45,845 nt of DNA from Candidatus Nitrotoga fabula (GTDB lineage: Bacteria; Pseudomonadota; Gammaproteobacteria; Burkholderiales; Gallionellaceae). Under the pieces are notes generated by a model. That model was not told where the DNA came from, did not search any database, and saw only the letters and a list, made by a program, of their open reading frames with translations. A program made the position numbers and the translations under genes. The stretch lies in contig NZ_CAJNBL010000027.1 in assembly GCF_905221025.1 (NCBI RefSeq), forward strand, positions 1 to 45,845. Reading direction: 5' to 3'. Shown here one piece after another: positions 1 to 9,200 of this stretch (position 1 is its first letter; each line of letters begins with the position of its first letter).

Positions 1-1
1 C

Positions 2-268
2 ATATTTTCCGGCGAGGAAGTGTCTTGGGCGATCCTGCGCTTTACACCGGAACGTTCGAGATGGGTTGTCGCGGAACGCTGGCACCCATATCAGAAGACT
101 GAAATCCATCCAGACGGTTCATTCGAGCTCAAAGTACCCTATGCCGACGACCGGGAACTCATCATGGACATCCTGAAATACGGTGGAGATTGCCAGGTGC
201 TTGAACCGAAAGAATTGCGGAAGCGTGTTGCGGAAGAATTCAGGCGGGGTCTGGCGCATTACCGTTGA
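2..268 (+). CDS. WYL-domain transcriptional regulator, C-terminal fragment (runs in from the left edge)
   Basis: The frame is open from base 2 and ends at TGA 266-268, so the gene begins outside the window and only about 88 residues are visible. The segment reads through ERWHPYQ and a closing block with FELKVPYADDRELIMDIL, GGDCQVLEP and a final RKRVAEEF helix. That is the usual ending (WYL/WCX region) of YafY-type DNA-binding regulators, which often control defence or stress genes. The N-terminal HTH cannot be assessed. A GTG at base 20 gives a shorter ORF but is clearly internal, because the residues before it continue the same fold. Its position next to a defence island fits the family, but a regulatory link is only inference. 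Confidence 0.75.
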   Translation: MFSGEEVSWAILRFTPERSRWVVAERWHPYQKTEIHPDGSFELKVPYADDRELIMDILKYGGDCQVLEPKELRKRVAEEFRRGLAHYR

Positions 269-388
269 TGTTCATTTGTACAGAGAATGCAATATTTTTA
301 TTGGCTCATTCCATGAGCCTACTATCCTGTATATTGTTTCCATGCACCGGTAATATCCATGAAAAAAGGATGCTTTCTCACAATCATG

Positions 389-469
389 GACATCGTCACC
401 ATCACACAGCAGGAGATCGACACCGCCATGGAACGATTGCACAACAGACCCAGAAAACGACTTGTATAG
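389..469 (+). pseudogene. IS30-family transposase C-terminal remnant (left copy)
   Basis: A 26-codon stretch reads VTITQQEIDTAMERLHNRP followed by RKRL, then TAG. This is the conserved IS30 C-terminal helix (QxEID...LNxRPRKRLGYxTP). The same segment, longer, recurs at 15850-16113 in the same orientation. Here the homology stops right after RKRL, so the element was cut by a later rearrangement. No inverted repeat or target duplication was recognised beside it. Confidence 0.7.
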
Positions 470-539
470 TAAATTTCTAACTAGATATTCGTCAAGTCAG
501 GTGTTGGACTTTAAATTTGAATTCGCGAAAGGAAAAACC

Positions 540-1388
540 ATGAAAATTTTCGTTTATGGCACGCTGTTAAGAGGCATGCTACGTGCACCTGTTTTAAATG
601 ATTCCGAATTTCTTGGTTCTGGATTCATCCAAGGCAGTTTTTATGATCTAGGAGAATATCCTGGAGTTTGTGAAGGAAAAGATCCCATATATGGTGAGAT
701 CTATCAAGTCGACCAGAATACCCTTAAAACGCTTGATCAGATTGAGGGTTACAACCCGGCTGCAGAAAGACAGTCCCTGTATGTGAGGAAAAATGTTTTT
801 GTAACCCCCTTCGATGGTGGCACTCCGATAGAAGCTATCACTTATTTTTATAACGGAGATATCACAGGCTGCAATCTCATCGCTTGCGGGGACTATCGAC
901 GTTACATCATGGAAAATACTTCTGATGACCAATGGTATCTTGCCTATGGTTCAAATATGAATCATAAGCAAATGATAGATCGCGTAGGCGCCGCCAAGCA
1001 GGTCATCGCTGGATATGTGAATGGTTATCAATTGGTATTTAATAAATGCGCTGAAGATGGCGGGGTGGCTGAAAATATCGGCTATATTAAGGGAAATCGA
1101 TGTCCGGTTTTAGCATACCAGTTAACGAAAGAGCAATTAAACGAACTGGATTTCTATGAAGGAGCGGGCACGCATTACATCAGGTTGGGGCTCCAGTTTA
1201 ATTTTATGGATAAAGAAAAACGCCGATTTAAACTCGGACATGTTTATATAGCACACCCTAGTATGGTTACCGAATATAAGGTGCCATCAAAAAATTATTT
1301 AAACGCCATTAGGGATGGTTATATTCAAAATGGTTTTAAAACAGGGGAATTAATGTTTTATGCAATGCACCCCTCAGAGTTATTTTGA
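540..1388 (+). CDS. two-domain gamma-glutamylcyclotransferase (AIG2/GGCT)-like protein, copy 1
   Basis: Start ATG 540 is preferred over upstream in-frame codons because GAAAGG lies 7 nt upstream and copy 2 starts at the same residue. The 282-aa product carries two GGCT/AIG2-like modules. The first opens with VYGTLLRG (the phosphate-binding YGxLxxG loop) and has LDQIEGY, where the Glu is in the position of the catalytic acid. The second, after about residue 130, opens with LAYGSNMN and has LDFYEGAG in the equivalent place. GGCT-fold enzymes release 5-oxoproline from gamma-glutamyl peptides or amines, but the substrate here is unknown. The downstream gene is a tandem duplicate 23 bp away. Alternative: a non-enzymatic AIG2-like protein. 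Confidence 0.8.
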   Translation: MKIFVYGTLLRGMLRAPVLNDSEFLGSGFIQGSFYDLGEYPGVCEGKDPIYGEIYQVDQNTLKTLDQIEGYNPAAERQSLYVRKNVFVTPFDGGTPIEAITYFYNGDITGCNLIACGDYRRYIMENTSDDQWYLAYGSNMNHKQMIDRVGAAKQVIAGYVNGYQLVFNKCAEDGGVAENIGYIKGNRCPVLAYQLTKEQLNELDFYEGAGTHYIRLGLQFNFMDKEKRRFKLGHVYIAHPSMVTEYKVPSKNYLNAIRDGYIQNGFKTGELMFYAMHPSELF

Positions 1389-1411
1389 TGAATTCAGGAA
1401 GCAAAAAAACC

Positions 1412-2227
1412 ATGAAAATTTTCGTTTATGGCACGCTGTTAAGAGGTATGCTACGTGCACCTGTTCTAAATGATTCCGAATTTCTTGGTTCTGGATTCAT
1501 CCAAGGCAGTTTCTATGATCTGGGGGAATACCCTGGGGTTTGTGAAGGAAAAGATCCCATATATGGTGAGATCTATCAAGTCGACCAGAATACCCTTAAA
1601 ACGCTTGATCAGATTGAGGGTTACAACCCGGCTGCAGAAAGACAGTCCCTGTATGTGAGGAAAAATGTTTTTGTAACCCCCTTCGATGGTGGCACTCAGA
1701 TAGAAGCTATCACTTATTTTTATAACGGAGATATCACAGGCTGCAATCCCATTACTTGTGGGGACTATCGACGTTACATCATGGAAAAATCCCCTGGCGA
1801 CCAATGGTATCTTGCCTATGGTTCAAATATGAACCAACAGCGAATGGAGGGTCGCGTAGGGGAGTTCCAGCAGGTCATCGCTGGATATCTGGATAATTTT
1901 ACATTGGTATTTAATAAGCGCCTTGCAGGAGGGGGGGTGGCCGCAAATATTGGTCATTTTGCTGGATGTAAATGTCCTGTTGCTGCATACCGGGTAACGA
2001 AAGATCAATTAAACAAGCTGGATTTTTATGAAGGTGAGGGCAAGCATTACATCAGACTTGGACTCCCGTTTTATTTTATAGATAATGGGAATCCCCAGTA
2101 TAAACTCGGACAAGTTTATATAGCACATCCGGATATGCTTATTGAGGGTCAGCCAACAGAACAATATTTAAACCTCATTAGAACAGGCTATGAACAACTT
2201 GGTTTTGCTTGGGATTTCCTCGTTTAA
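1412..2227 (+). CDS. two-domain gamma-glutamylcyclotransferase-like protein, copy 2 (tandem duplicate)
   Basis: ATG 1412 corresponds exactly to the start of copy 1 and follows a GGAAG motif. The first approximately 400 bp are nearly base-for-base copy 1 (VYGTLLRG and LDQIEGY conserved, only scattered third-base changes). The second domain keeps AYGSNMN and LDFYEGEG but is clearly diverged in sequence. The product is 271 aa, slightly shorter at the C-terminus than copy 1. Its TAA lies inside the motif GTTTAACC that begins the repeat at 2222, so the repeat insertion may have set the present end of the protein. The pair is probably cotranscribed. The uneven divergence suggests gene conversion between the 5' halves. 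Confidence 0.8.
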   Translation: MKIFVYGTLLRGMLRAPVLNDSEFLGSGFIQGSFYDLGEYPGVCEGKDPIYGEIYQVDQNTLKTLDQIEGYNPAAERQSLYVRKNVFVTPFDGGTQIEAITYFYNGDITGCNPITCGDYRRYIMEKSPGDQWYLAYGSNMNQQRMEGRVGEFQQVIAGYLDNFTLVFNKRLAGGGVAANIGHFAGCKCPVAAYRVTKDQLNKLDFYEGEGKHYIRLGLPFYFIDNGNPQYKLGQVYIAHPDMLIEGQPTEQYLNLIRTGYEQLGFAWDFLV

Positions 2228-2533
2228 CCAGACGGGTTATTGATCCGGAAATTTTCAATTTGATTTTTCTACAAACTCCATTTTGTAACGGAATTCGCAG
2301 TGAAATTATTGGATGTTGTATCCACCCTAATCTGGAGTTTTGCACGTTGGTTTACAAATCCCGCTTGGTTCGCGGGTGGAACAGCATGCCTACCCACACC
2401 GATGGCATAGTGACATCGGTTAGCGGCCACCCAATGATTTTGAAAGGGAGCTTGGAAAAACAGAAAAATCTTTGCGGCAGACAGCATATTTGACATCCTG
2501 AAGATATGTAAATCGTTTAGTTAAACGGGGTAA
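2222..2533. repeat. degenerate repeat element with inverted ends; right part recurs inverted at 17385-17475
   Basis: The stretch starts with CGTTTAACCAGACGG (from 2222) and ends with GTTTAGTTAAACGGGGTAAC (to 2533), an imperfect inverted pair. From about 2449 the sequence CTTGGAAAAACAGAAAAATC, then CTTTGCGGCAGACAGCA, matches the reverse complement of 17385-17475 over roughly 85 bp at an estimated three-quarters identity. This fills the whole 327-bp space between the GGCT genes and the next gene, and no convincing coding sequence was seen in it. The shared segment can be read as a short transposase-like tail, so an old IS or MITE is the likely source; the family was not recognised. Confidence 0.5.
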
Positions 2534-2554
2534 CCCCAGTAAAGGAGTTGAATC

Positions 2555-3433
2555 ATGGAACTTGCTAATTTTTTAGAACACCATGAAAAAGAATCTATGC
2601 CTGAATGGCTGGAAGCAATTGAACTTGATGACGAGGTTAGCAATGCCGTTAGAGTGCAGAATTTCTTTTCATCAAAACTCGTGTTTTATCCAGGCTCTGG
2701 GTCTGATGGTCAGCCGGTTCAACTTTTTGGTTCAAATCATGCCTGCCATTGCTTTGTTTATGCAGACTATGGACTAAGCCAAGAAAGACTTGAAACTGAA
2801 ATCACCAACCATGGTTTCGAAGGTTATTCGACGTTCAAGCGAATTCACTTAAAAAAATGTGAAATTTTGAGTCACTGGCAACCGCACCTTGAGGCTGATG
2901 AATTCAAGAAAGCGCAAGAAAAATCTAAAGATTGGGTAGATATATCACTGTATGCCTTTTTGGAAATTTTGCAGCGCGACACAAGCCTTGATGACACACA
3001 CGGTGCCAAACGTCTAGCCATTTTGTTTTTGGGGGCGGATGGTATTGCTTGTTACGATGCCTTGTTTTGCCAGCAACATAGTATGCCCTTGTTCGGTTTA
3101 GTACTTCAAGATCATGGGCTGGGCGGAAATTACGATCGATTTGGGAAAGACGGGTTAATGGAAAGGGTTGCCAGAAGAACAAATCGCTTTCCTCAATATT
3201 TATTAGTGGCAAATAATACACATGCTTGGCAAGGCTACATGAAGGTTCCAGATTTAAACTTCTCAGTCCCGATAGGGGCAATGCATCACCACAATCGCTA
3301 TTTGTTTAAGCATCTAAATGATGTCGACTTGAAGAGTTCCCCAAAGAAGAGTACTTATGCGTATTTCACGGAAACGGAACAGTCGTCGCGTAGCGATGTG
3401 GAGGGGTTTTTTACTTTGGATTTGCAGGCTTAG
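2555..3433 (+). CDS. hypothetical protein at the edge of the defence island
   Basis: A 292-aa protein with a strong ribosome binding site (AAAGGAG, 7 nt before ATG 2555). I do not recognise its family. The N-terminal part contains YPGSGSDGQPVQLF and HACHCFVYADYG. The C-terminal half contains LFLGADGIACYDALF, LQDHGLGGNYDRFG, a charged GLMERVARRTNRFP stretch and VANNTHAWQGY. There is no signal peptide or membrane segment; it looks like a soluble globular protein. Several Gly/Asp/His-rich conserved-looking loops hint at an enzyme, but no catalytic motif can be named. It lies 230 bp upstream of the AddAB-like pair on the same strand and may be an independent gene. Confidence 0.75.
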   Translation: MELANFLEHHEKESMPEWLEAIELDDEVSNAVRVQNFFSSKLVFYPGSGSDGQPVQLFGSNHACHCFVYADYGLSQERLETEITNHGFEGYSTFKRIHLKKCEILSHWQPHLEADEFKKAQEKSKDWVDISLYAFLEILQRDTSLDDTHGAKRLAILFLGADGIACYDALFCQQHSMPLFGLVLQDHGLGGNYDRFGKDGLMERVARRTNRFPQYLLVANNTHAWQGYMKVPDLNFSVPIGAMHHHNRYLFKHLNDVDLKSSPKKSTYAYFTETEQSSRSDVEGFFTLDLQA

Positions 3434-3663
3434 TTAAATCTCTTTTACGCTTTCGTAGGTAATTCATAAAACAGCAGGCTATAACTCCACTATCCCCGGG
3501 GCTTTTAAATTGTGGTCATGGCACCTGTTTAACTTCGCGATTGGGTTGCAAAGGCTCGGGTGGGTACTGCCAGCAATTATTATTCAGCATAGGCTATAAA
3601 AGTGAAGAGATATTTCGATGTTCCTGAACAGCATCGCATCAGTTAAAATTTGAGAGTAATGTA

Positions 3664-6294
3664 TTGAACCAGATGATTACATTTGGCCTTCATCTTGATG
3701 GTCAGCGTACTGCCCAACCGAAAAATGTTATTGGCTTTGCGATTGTCGGGCCTCTTGGGTTTCTGGACATTCTCGAGACTCACTTGGGCTTGTTGGCCAA
3801 TCGACTTTCGGAAGCATCAAGAGCGGTTCAATACCGTGCGTGCCTCGAAAAATGTGACGACGAGAATCGTTTTTATCATCGTTCCTTTATCGTTGATCCT
3901 TTTGGTACTGCTGCAACGCTATTAAAATGGCGTGACGATTGGGTTCTGCATGGCTGGAATGGAACTGCCGTAAGCGGTGCTCCCCATCGTGTAACAGATA
4001 TGGCCGATATCGAGAAGCTGGCCGTAAGGATGGTAGATGCAGGAGTCAGTCAACGTTTGATAGCGGTTGTGAATGCATTGCAGAATCGAAGCGTGCCGAT
4101 TGATAGTGTTTCTCTGGTTGAGCACATTGAGGTTTTCCCGAGTCTCTGGCAGAAGGTTCTGAGTTTTCTTGAAGTTCAGCCTGCACCCGAACCGACACCG
4201 AATGGGTCTGGTTTTCTCCGTCATGTGCAGGGTGCATTGTTGGCTGCTCGTGCTGGGCAGCAGTATGAAAAGCTAGCGTGGCAGGATGATGGCTCAGTCC
4301 TGATTGTTCAGGCCGAAAGCCAGTCTCTGGCAGCGCAGTGGGTCGCGACAAGCATAGAAGACAGCACTCCTGCGCTTCTTGTCTGTGAGCATGATGGCGA
4401 TCAACTGGATGCTTATTTATCAGCGGCTAAACTTCCTCGTCAGGGTTTCAAAGAGAGTAGCGCCTTTCGGCCTGCGTTACAGGTGCTCCCTTTAGCACTG
4501 GAACTTTTGTGGGATCCGTTAAATGTTTATGCGCTGGTGCAGTTTCTGACGCATTCGGTCTGCCCAATCCGCCCAGTGGCTCGTCAGTTGATAGCAGAAA
4601 AGGTTGTCGATGCACCAGGCATTACTGGTGTACGCTGGAAGCAAACTCTCGCCAAAATCGATGAAAAAGTCGGGGTAGATCTCCAAGCTCAGGTACGTGA
4701 AGAAATTGCTACCTGGCTGGGTCATCAACGTTACTCCCTTACCGAGGGTGCGCCAATTCCTTCGGTGATAGCACGCGTTGCTAAATTAGCGGAGTTTTTT
4801 CAGAAGCGGGTTGGAGACGAGGATGCCAGTCGCAGTAGTGCATTTATGGCAGGACTGTCGCAGTGCAGAGCCAGTCAGCGTACCCTGGCTGAATTGTTAG
4901 CTCAGGGACAGAAAATCATCAGCGCTCGGCAATTGCAGAAAGTTGTAATTCAATCTACAGCTAATGGTTCGGCAAACCCGTTATGGCCAGCTCAAGTTGG
5001 CGCAAAATTATGTGCGACAATTCCAGGGGCAGTTTTTGAACCTGTTGCGAAGGTGATCTGGTGGCAGATGCAGATGCCAGTGTTGCCGGGTTCCCTACCT
5101 TGGTCTGAAGCGGAGGTGAGTGCACTGGCAAATTCTGGGGCTATGTTGCGTAGCGCAACATCTCGTTTGGACCAAACTGTCCAAAGCTGGCTACGCCTGG
5201 TTCTAGCAGCCCAGGAAAAACTTATACTGGTTTTGCCACCCCCTGATACAGAAGTGCATCCTTTGTGGCAGATGCTCTGTGCAGTCGTTGATGATGTTCC
5301 GGTATTAGGGCTTGAGCAGTACCTTGCTGATGGCGGCAACGCAATGACTAGACAAACATATCGTCCCTTGCCTCAGGCCAAGCGTTGGTGGCAGCTTCCA
5401 AAGGACCTGGTTGTTACACTGAGGGAGAAGGAATCATTTACTAGCCTAGAGAAATTCCTGTTTAATCCCTACCACTGGCTTTTGCAGTATCCGGCAAAGT
5501 TACAACCCTCAAGGTTGCTGTCATCAGGGAGTGACTTCCGGATGATGGGTTTACTTGCCCATGGCCTTGTCGAGCGCTTTTACTTCGGTGCCGATTCCCT
5601 GAAGATGGACGATGAGGCATTCAATACATGGTTTTCAGAGACGTTTGAATCAATTGTCGATGAAGAAGGTGCGCATTTACGGATGTCTGGTCGTAAAGCC
5701 GATTTGGAAAGCTTCCGGTTTCGTCTTGAACGCGCAGTAAAAGCGTTGCGGCAACACATCACGAATGCAAAAGTGATAGAAGTTTGTCCGGAGGAAAAAC
5801 TATTTGGTCATTTCCCCGGTGGGGAGTTAGGTGGACCTGCAGATTTATTGTTGCGAACCTCAAACGGGCATACGGCAATCGTCGATATGAAGTGGGGTGG
5901 CTGCAAGAAATATGGCGAAAAGCTCAAGAACAATCAGCACTTGCAGTTGGCAATCTATGCCGAACTTCAACGTCAGACTACAGGCCAATTCCCAAGCGTG
6001 GCATATTTCATTTTTGACGATGCCCAAATGCTGGCACCTGATAACACGACCTTTGAGAATGCTAGGGTGGTTCCCTCAATAAATGGAGAAAATACAGCCC
6101 AGCTATATCAGCGTTTCATTGAAACCTGGCGCTGGCGTGCAAGTCAGGTTGAGGGCGGAGCCTTCGAAGTTGTATTAACCGGAATTTCTGATCATGACAT
6201 TGAAGAATTACCGGCAGAAGGGTTGGCTGGCGAAGTTCTGAATGTGGCCTATAACGAATATCGTTCCCTGGCGGGCTGGGGAAGCAAATCATGA
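3664..6294 (+). CDS. AddB/RecB-like PD-(D/E)XK nuclease family protein
   Basis: An 876-aa protein (TTG 3664; ATG 3673 is an equally possible start). The C-terminal part holds a RecB-type nuclease core: GGPADLLL, then TAIVDMKWGG around residues 738-746 (Asp and Lys of the D...DxK signature), then NNQHLQLAIYAEL (the Qhxx[hY] motif that follows in RecB/AddB nucleases). The rest is a long helical, helicase-like region without a clear Walker A, as in AddB, where the helicase domain is inactive. The four-cysteine iron-sulphur arrangement of classical AddB was not seen. Its stop overlaps the start of the AddA-like gene by 4 bp (ATGA), so the two are translationally coupled and probably form a complex that degrades or processes DNA ends. 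Divergence from housekeeping AddAB and the island context suggest phage defence. Confidence 0.8.
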   Translation: MNQMITFGLHLDGQRTAQPKNVIGFAIVGPLGFLDILETHLGLLANRLSEASRAVQYRACLEKCDDENRFYHRSFIVDPFGTAATLLKWRDDWVLHGWNGTAVSGAPHRVTDMADIEKLAVRMVDAGVSQRLIAVVNALQNRSVPIDSVSLVEHIEVFPSLWQKVLSFLEVQPAPEPTPNGSGFLRHVQGALLAARAGQQYEKLAWQDDGSVLIVQAESQSLAAQWVATSIEDSTPALLVCEHDGDQLDAYLSAAKLPRQGFKESSAFRPALQVLPLALELLWDPLNVYALVQFLTHSVCPIRPVARQLIAEKVVDAPGITGVRWKQTLAKIDEKVGVDLQAQVREEIATWLGHQRYSLTEGAPIPSVIARVAKLAEFFQKRVGDEDASRSSAFMAGLSQCRASQRTLAELLAQGQKIISARQLQKVVIQSTANGSANPLWPAQVGAKLCATIPGAVFEPVAKVIWWQMQMPVLPGSLPWSEAEVSALANSGAMLRSATSRLDQTVQSWLRLVLAAQEKLILVLPPPDTEVHPLWQMLCAVVDDVPVLGLEQYLADGGNAMTRQTYRPLPQAKRWWQLPKDLVVTLREKESFTSLEKFLFNPYHWLLQYPAKLQPSRLLSSGSDFRMMGLLAHGLVERFYFGADSLKMDDEAFNTWFSETFESIVDEEGAHLRMSGRKADLESFRFRLERAVKALRQHITNAKVIEVCPEEKLFGHFPGGELGGPADLLLRTSNGHTAIVDMKWGGCKKYGEKLKNNQHLQLAIYAELQRQTTGQFPSVAYFIFDDAQMLAPDNTTFENARVVPSINGENTAQLYQRFIETWRWRASQVEGGAFEVVLTGISDHDIEELPAEGLAGEVLNVAYNEYRSLAGWGSKS

Positions 6295-9200
6295 GCGAAG
6301 TAATAAATCCGAAAATTGTTTTTTATAGTGCTGGCGCTGGAAGCGGTAAAACTTACAAACTAACCGAGCTACTTCATCACGGGTTCACCGCCGATGGGGT
6401 GCGTCCATCTGGGGTGATTGCGACAACTTTTACCAAAAAGGCTGCAGCAGAACTACGGGAGCGTGTTCGGGAGCACCTCCTTCAGCAGGGGGATTTCGAG
6501 CGTGCTAGTGCTATGGGGGAAGCACGTATAGGGACCGTTAACAGCGTCTGCGGTCAGCTATTGACCCGCTTTGCATTTGAAGCAGGAATGCCTGCCGATC
6601 AGCTGGTTCTCGAGGAAGGCCAGGCTGGGATGCTACTGGGCAAGGCGGTTGATTCAGTTATCGAACCTGAAAAGCTGCGCGAGCTACTGAGTCTTGCAAG
6701 GCGATTGGGTCTGGAAGACGACTGGAAAAGTGCACTTCAAAATCTAGTCAATCAGATTCGTAGTAATGATATCCGGTTGAGCAAGGTAGCCGGATTCGCT
6801 AATGAGAATGCTGATGACCTATTAAAGCACTTTCCGAAGCCGGTGTCGGGGGATCTGAGCCTACAATTGCGCTCGGCGATCCATCTGGCCCTGCCGAAAG
6901 TGGAAGCGGTTGCCGAATCTGGTAATAAGAAAAACACGCAGAGATATCTGGATCTGCTGAAAGATTTTTCCAGAAAACTCGAAGAGGGAAGCATCGGTTG
7001 GGGCGAATGGGTCAAACTCGGCAAAGAAAAGCCTGAAGTTGGTTTGCTTCCAACGATTGAGCCTATCGCCGACTTGGCAATGCGCGTTGCCGAACACCCC
7101 AGCCTGCAACAGGATATACGCCGATATCTGGTACTCATGTATGAGCTTGCCGTTAATGCTCTAGAGGTTTATAGCCATCTCAAGCAGGAGATCGGTGCGC
7201 TCGACTTTACGGATCAGGAACACAAACTTCTTGAGCTTCTGGACCATCCTGAAGTTACCGCCGTGCTATCGGATGAAATTGATCTGCTGATGGTAGATGA
7301 ATTCCAGGATACCAGCCCGATACAGCTGACCCTGTTCCTGAAATTGACCAGATTTGCCAGGAAAGTGTACTGGGTTGGGGACATCAAACAGGCTATCTAT
7401 GGGTTCAGAGGCAGCGATACGGAGTTGATGCAGAAAATTCTTGAGGTACTGCCGCAACTTGACGGTATCAAGGATGTGCTACCAAGCTCCTGGCGGTCGC
7501 GTAGCGAATTGGTACATGTGGTAAATGACGTATTTTCTCGGGCCTTTGCCAATACGCTCGGACGTGAGGATGTCGTGCTCGAACCCAAACGGCTCGACCC
7601 GCTCCCTGGCGCTGCCTTGGAAAACTGGGTTCTTGAAGGTAAAAATCGCGACGAAGAAGATTCAGCGCTGGCTGCAGGGGTGCGTGATCTGATTGGAAGC
7701 CAGTATCAGGTGTTTGATAAGGCTAGCAAGAAGTTACGTCCTGCACGCTATAGTGATGTTGCCATTCTTTCACGTTCGAATGATGCAGTGAAATCAATTG
7801 CTGCTGCGCTGTCGGTACAAGGCATACCCGTAGCCGTTGCTCAATCGGGTCTCATGGCAACGCCAGAATCCGTACTTACCCTCGCTTGTCTTAGACGGTT
7901 GAATGACCCAGGTGACACGATTGCTACTGCTGAGATCGTCTCTCTGGTGGACTGTACTGAGCCTGAGGTGTGGGTGGCGGATCGATTGCGGTATTTGCAG
8001 TCGGGTGGCCATAAGAATCTGTGGCTGGAAGAAGCCATATTAGGCCATCCAGTGCATCCAATTCTCGAAACTATTGCACAACTACGCTCGGCTCTCCCTG
8101 TATTGGCACCGCGAGAAGCTTTAGGCAACATCGTTGCAGCTTGTCAAATTCCCCAGGTCGTTTTGCAGTGGTGTCGTAACCCTGATCGTGCCCGCGTTCG
8201 CCTCGCAAATATTGAAGCGCTGCTTGAATTGGCTGAACAATATGAAGATCTATGCCGTAATGAACAGCATGCTGCATCAGTTTCCGGTCTTATTCTATGG
8301 TTGGAAGATATTGCAGCCAATGACCAGGATATGCTGGCTGAGCCGGCGATTAATGCAGTTAAAGTATTGACGCACCATGCCTCAAAAGGACTGGAATGGC
8401 CTATCGTTTTGCTGACGGATCTGGCTGCGTCGGTGCGGGATAACCTTTGGTCCATTTCTGCACGCTCTGGAGCAGAGTTTGATGTTCAAGCTCCTTTGAA
8501 AGATCGCTTTATTCGTTATTGGCCATGGCCTTTTGGTGCCCAAAAAATGGTGCCTGTTGCAGAGACTATTGGTCAGACGGAGGTGGCGAAGGCTTTTAAG
8601 GCGGCAGCTATAGAAGAAGCTAAACGGCTACTTTATGTAAGCATGACCCGTGCTCGAGATCTAATGATTCTGGTACGTACGACCCGGAAGATTAGCGGGG
8701 AATGGCTCGAAAGTGTAGATTCTCCCTGGCTGTTAAATGAGCCTGAAAGCGATGGCATTACCTTGCCATCGGGGAAATTCTTGTCGGCTATTTATAAACA
8801 AATTCCACCAGCGGCGCTTTCTGAAGAACTACCTATTGAGAATAATGTACCTCTGTTTTGGCGCGAACGACCAATGGCAAATCACTCGTTCCTGAACCAG
8901 ACCTTTAATCCATCGGCGGCAATAGTGCTGCATGGCGGTGAGGCTATTGAGCAGTGTCGAATTGGTGAACGGATTGCACTACATGGTGGTGGCGACAAAT
9001 CAGTTGTTGGTACGGCGATTCACGCGTGTATTGCATTCATGTTCGGTGATTTTTCTGCTAAGCCAGAGATATCAGATATCGAAGCCATACTTTCAGGTTT
9101 TGCTGTGCAGGACCAGCTATCTGCAGTGGCACTTCATCAGCAGATAACGGCATTTGTGGAGTGGGTTGAAACACGTTGGCCTGTTGCGATCCCCAAAGCG

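Noticed and set aside
265-480. 71-aa open frame with a His-rich segment
   Set aside because: It runs over the IS30 remnant in another frame; the His-rich part is translated CACCAT-type repeats of the transposase frame, and there is no ribosome binding site.
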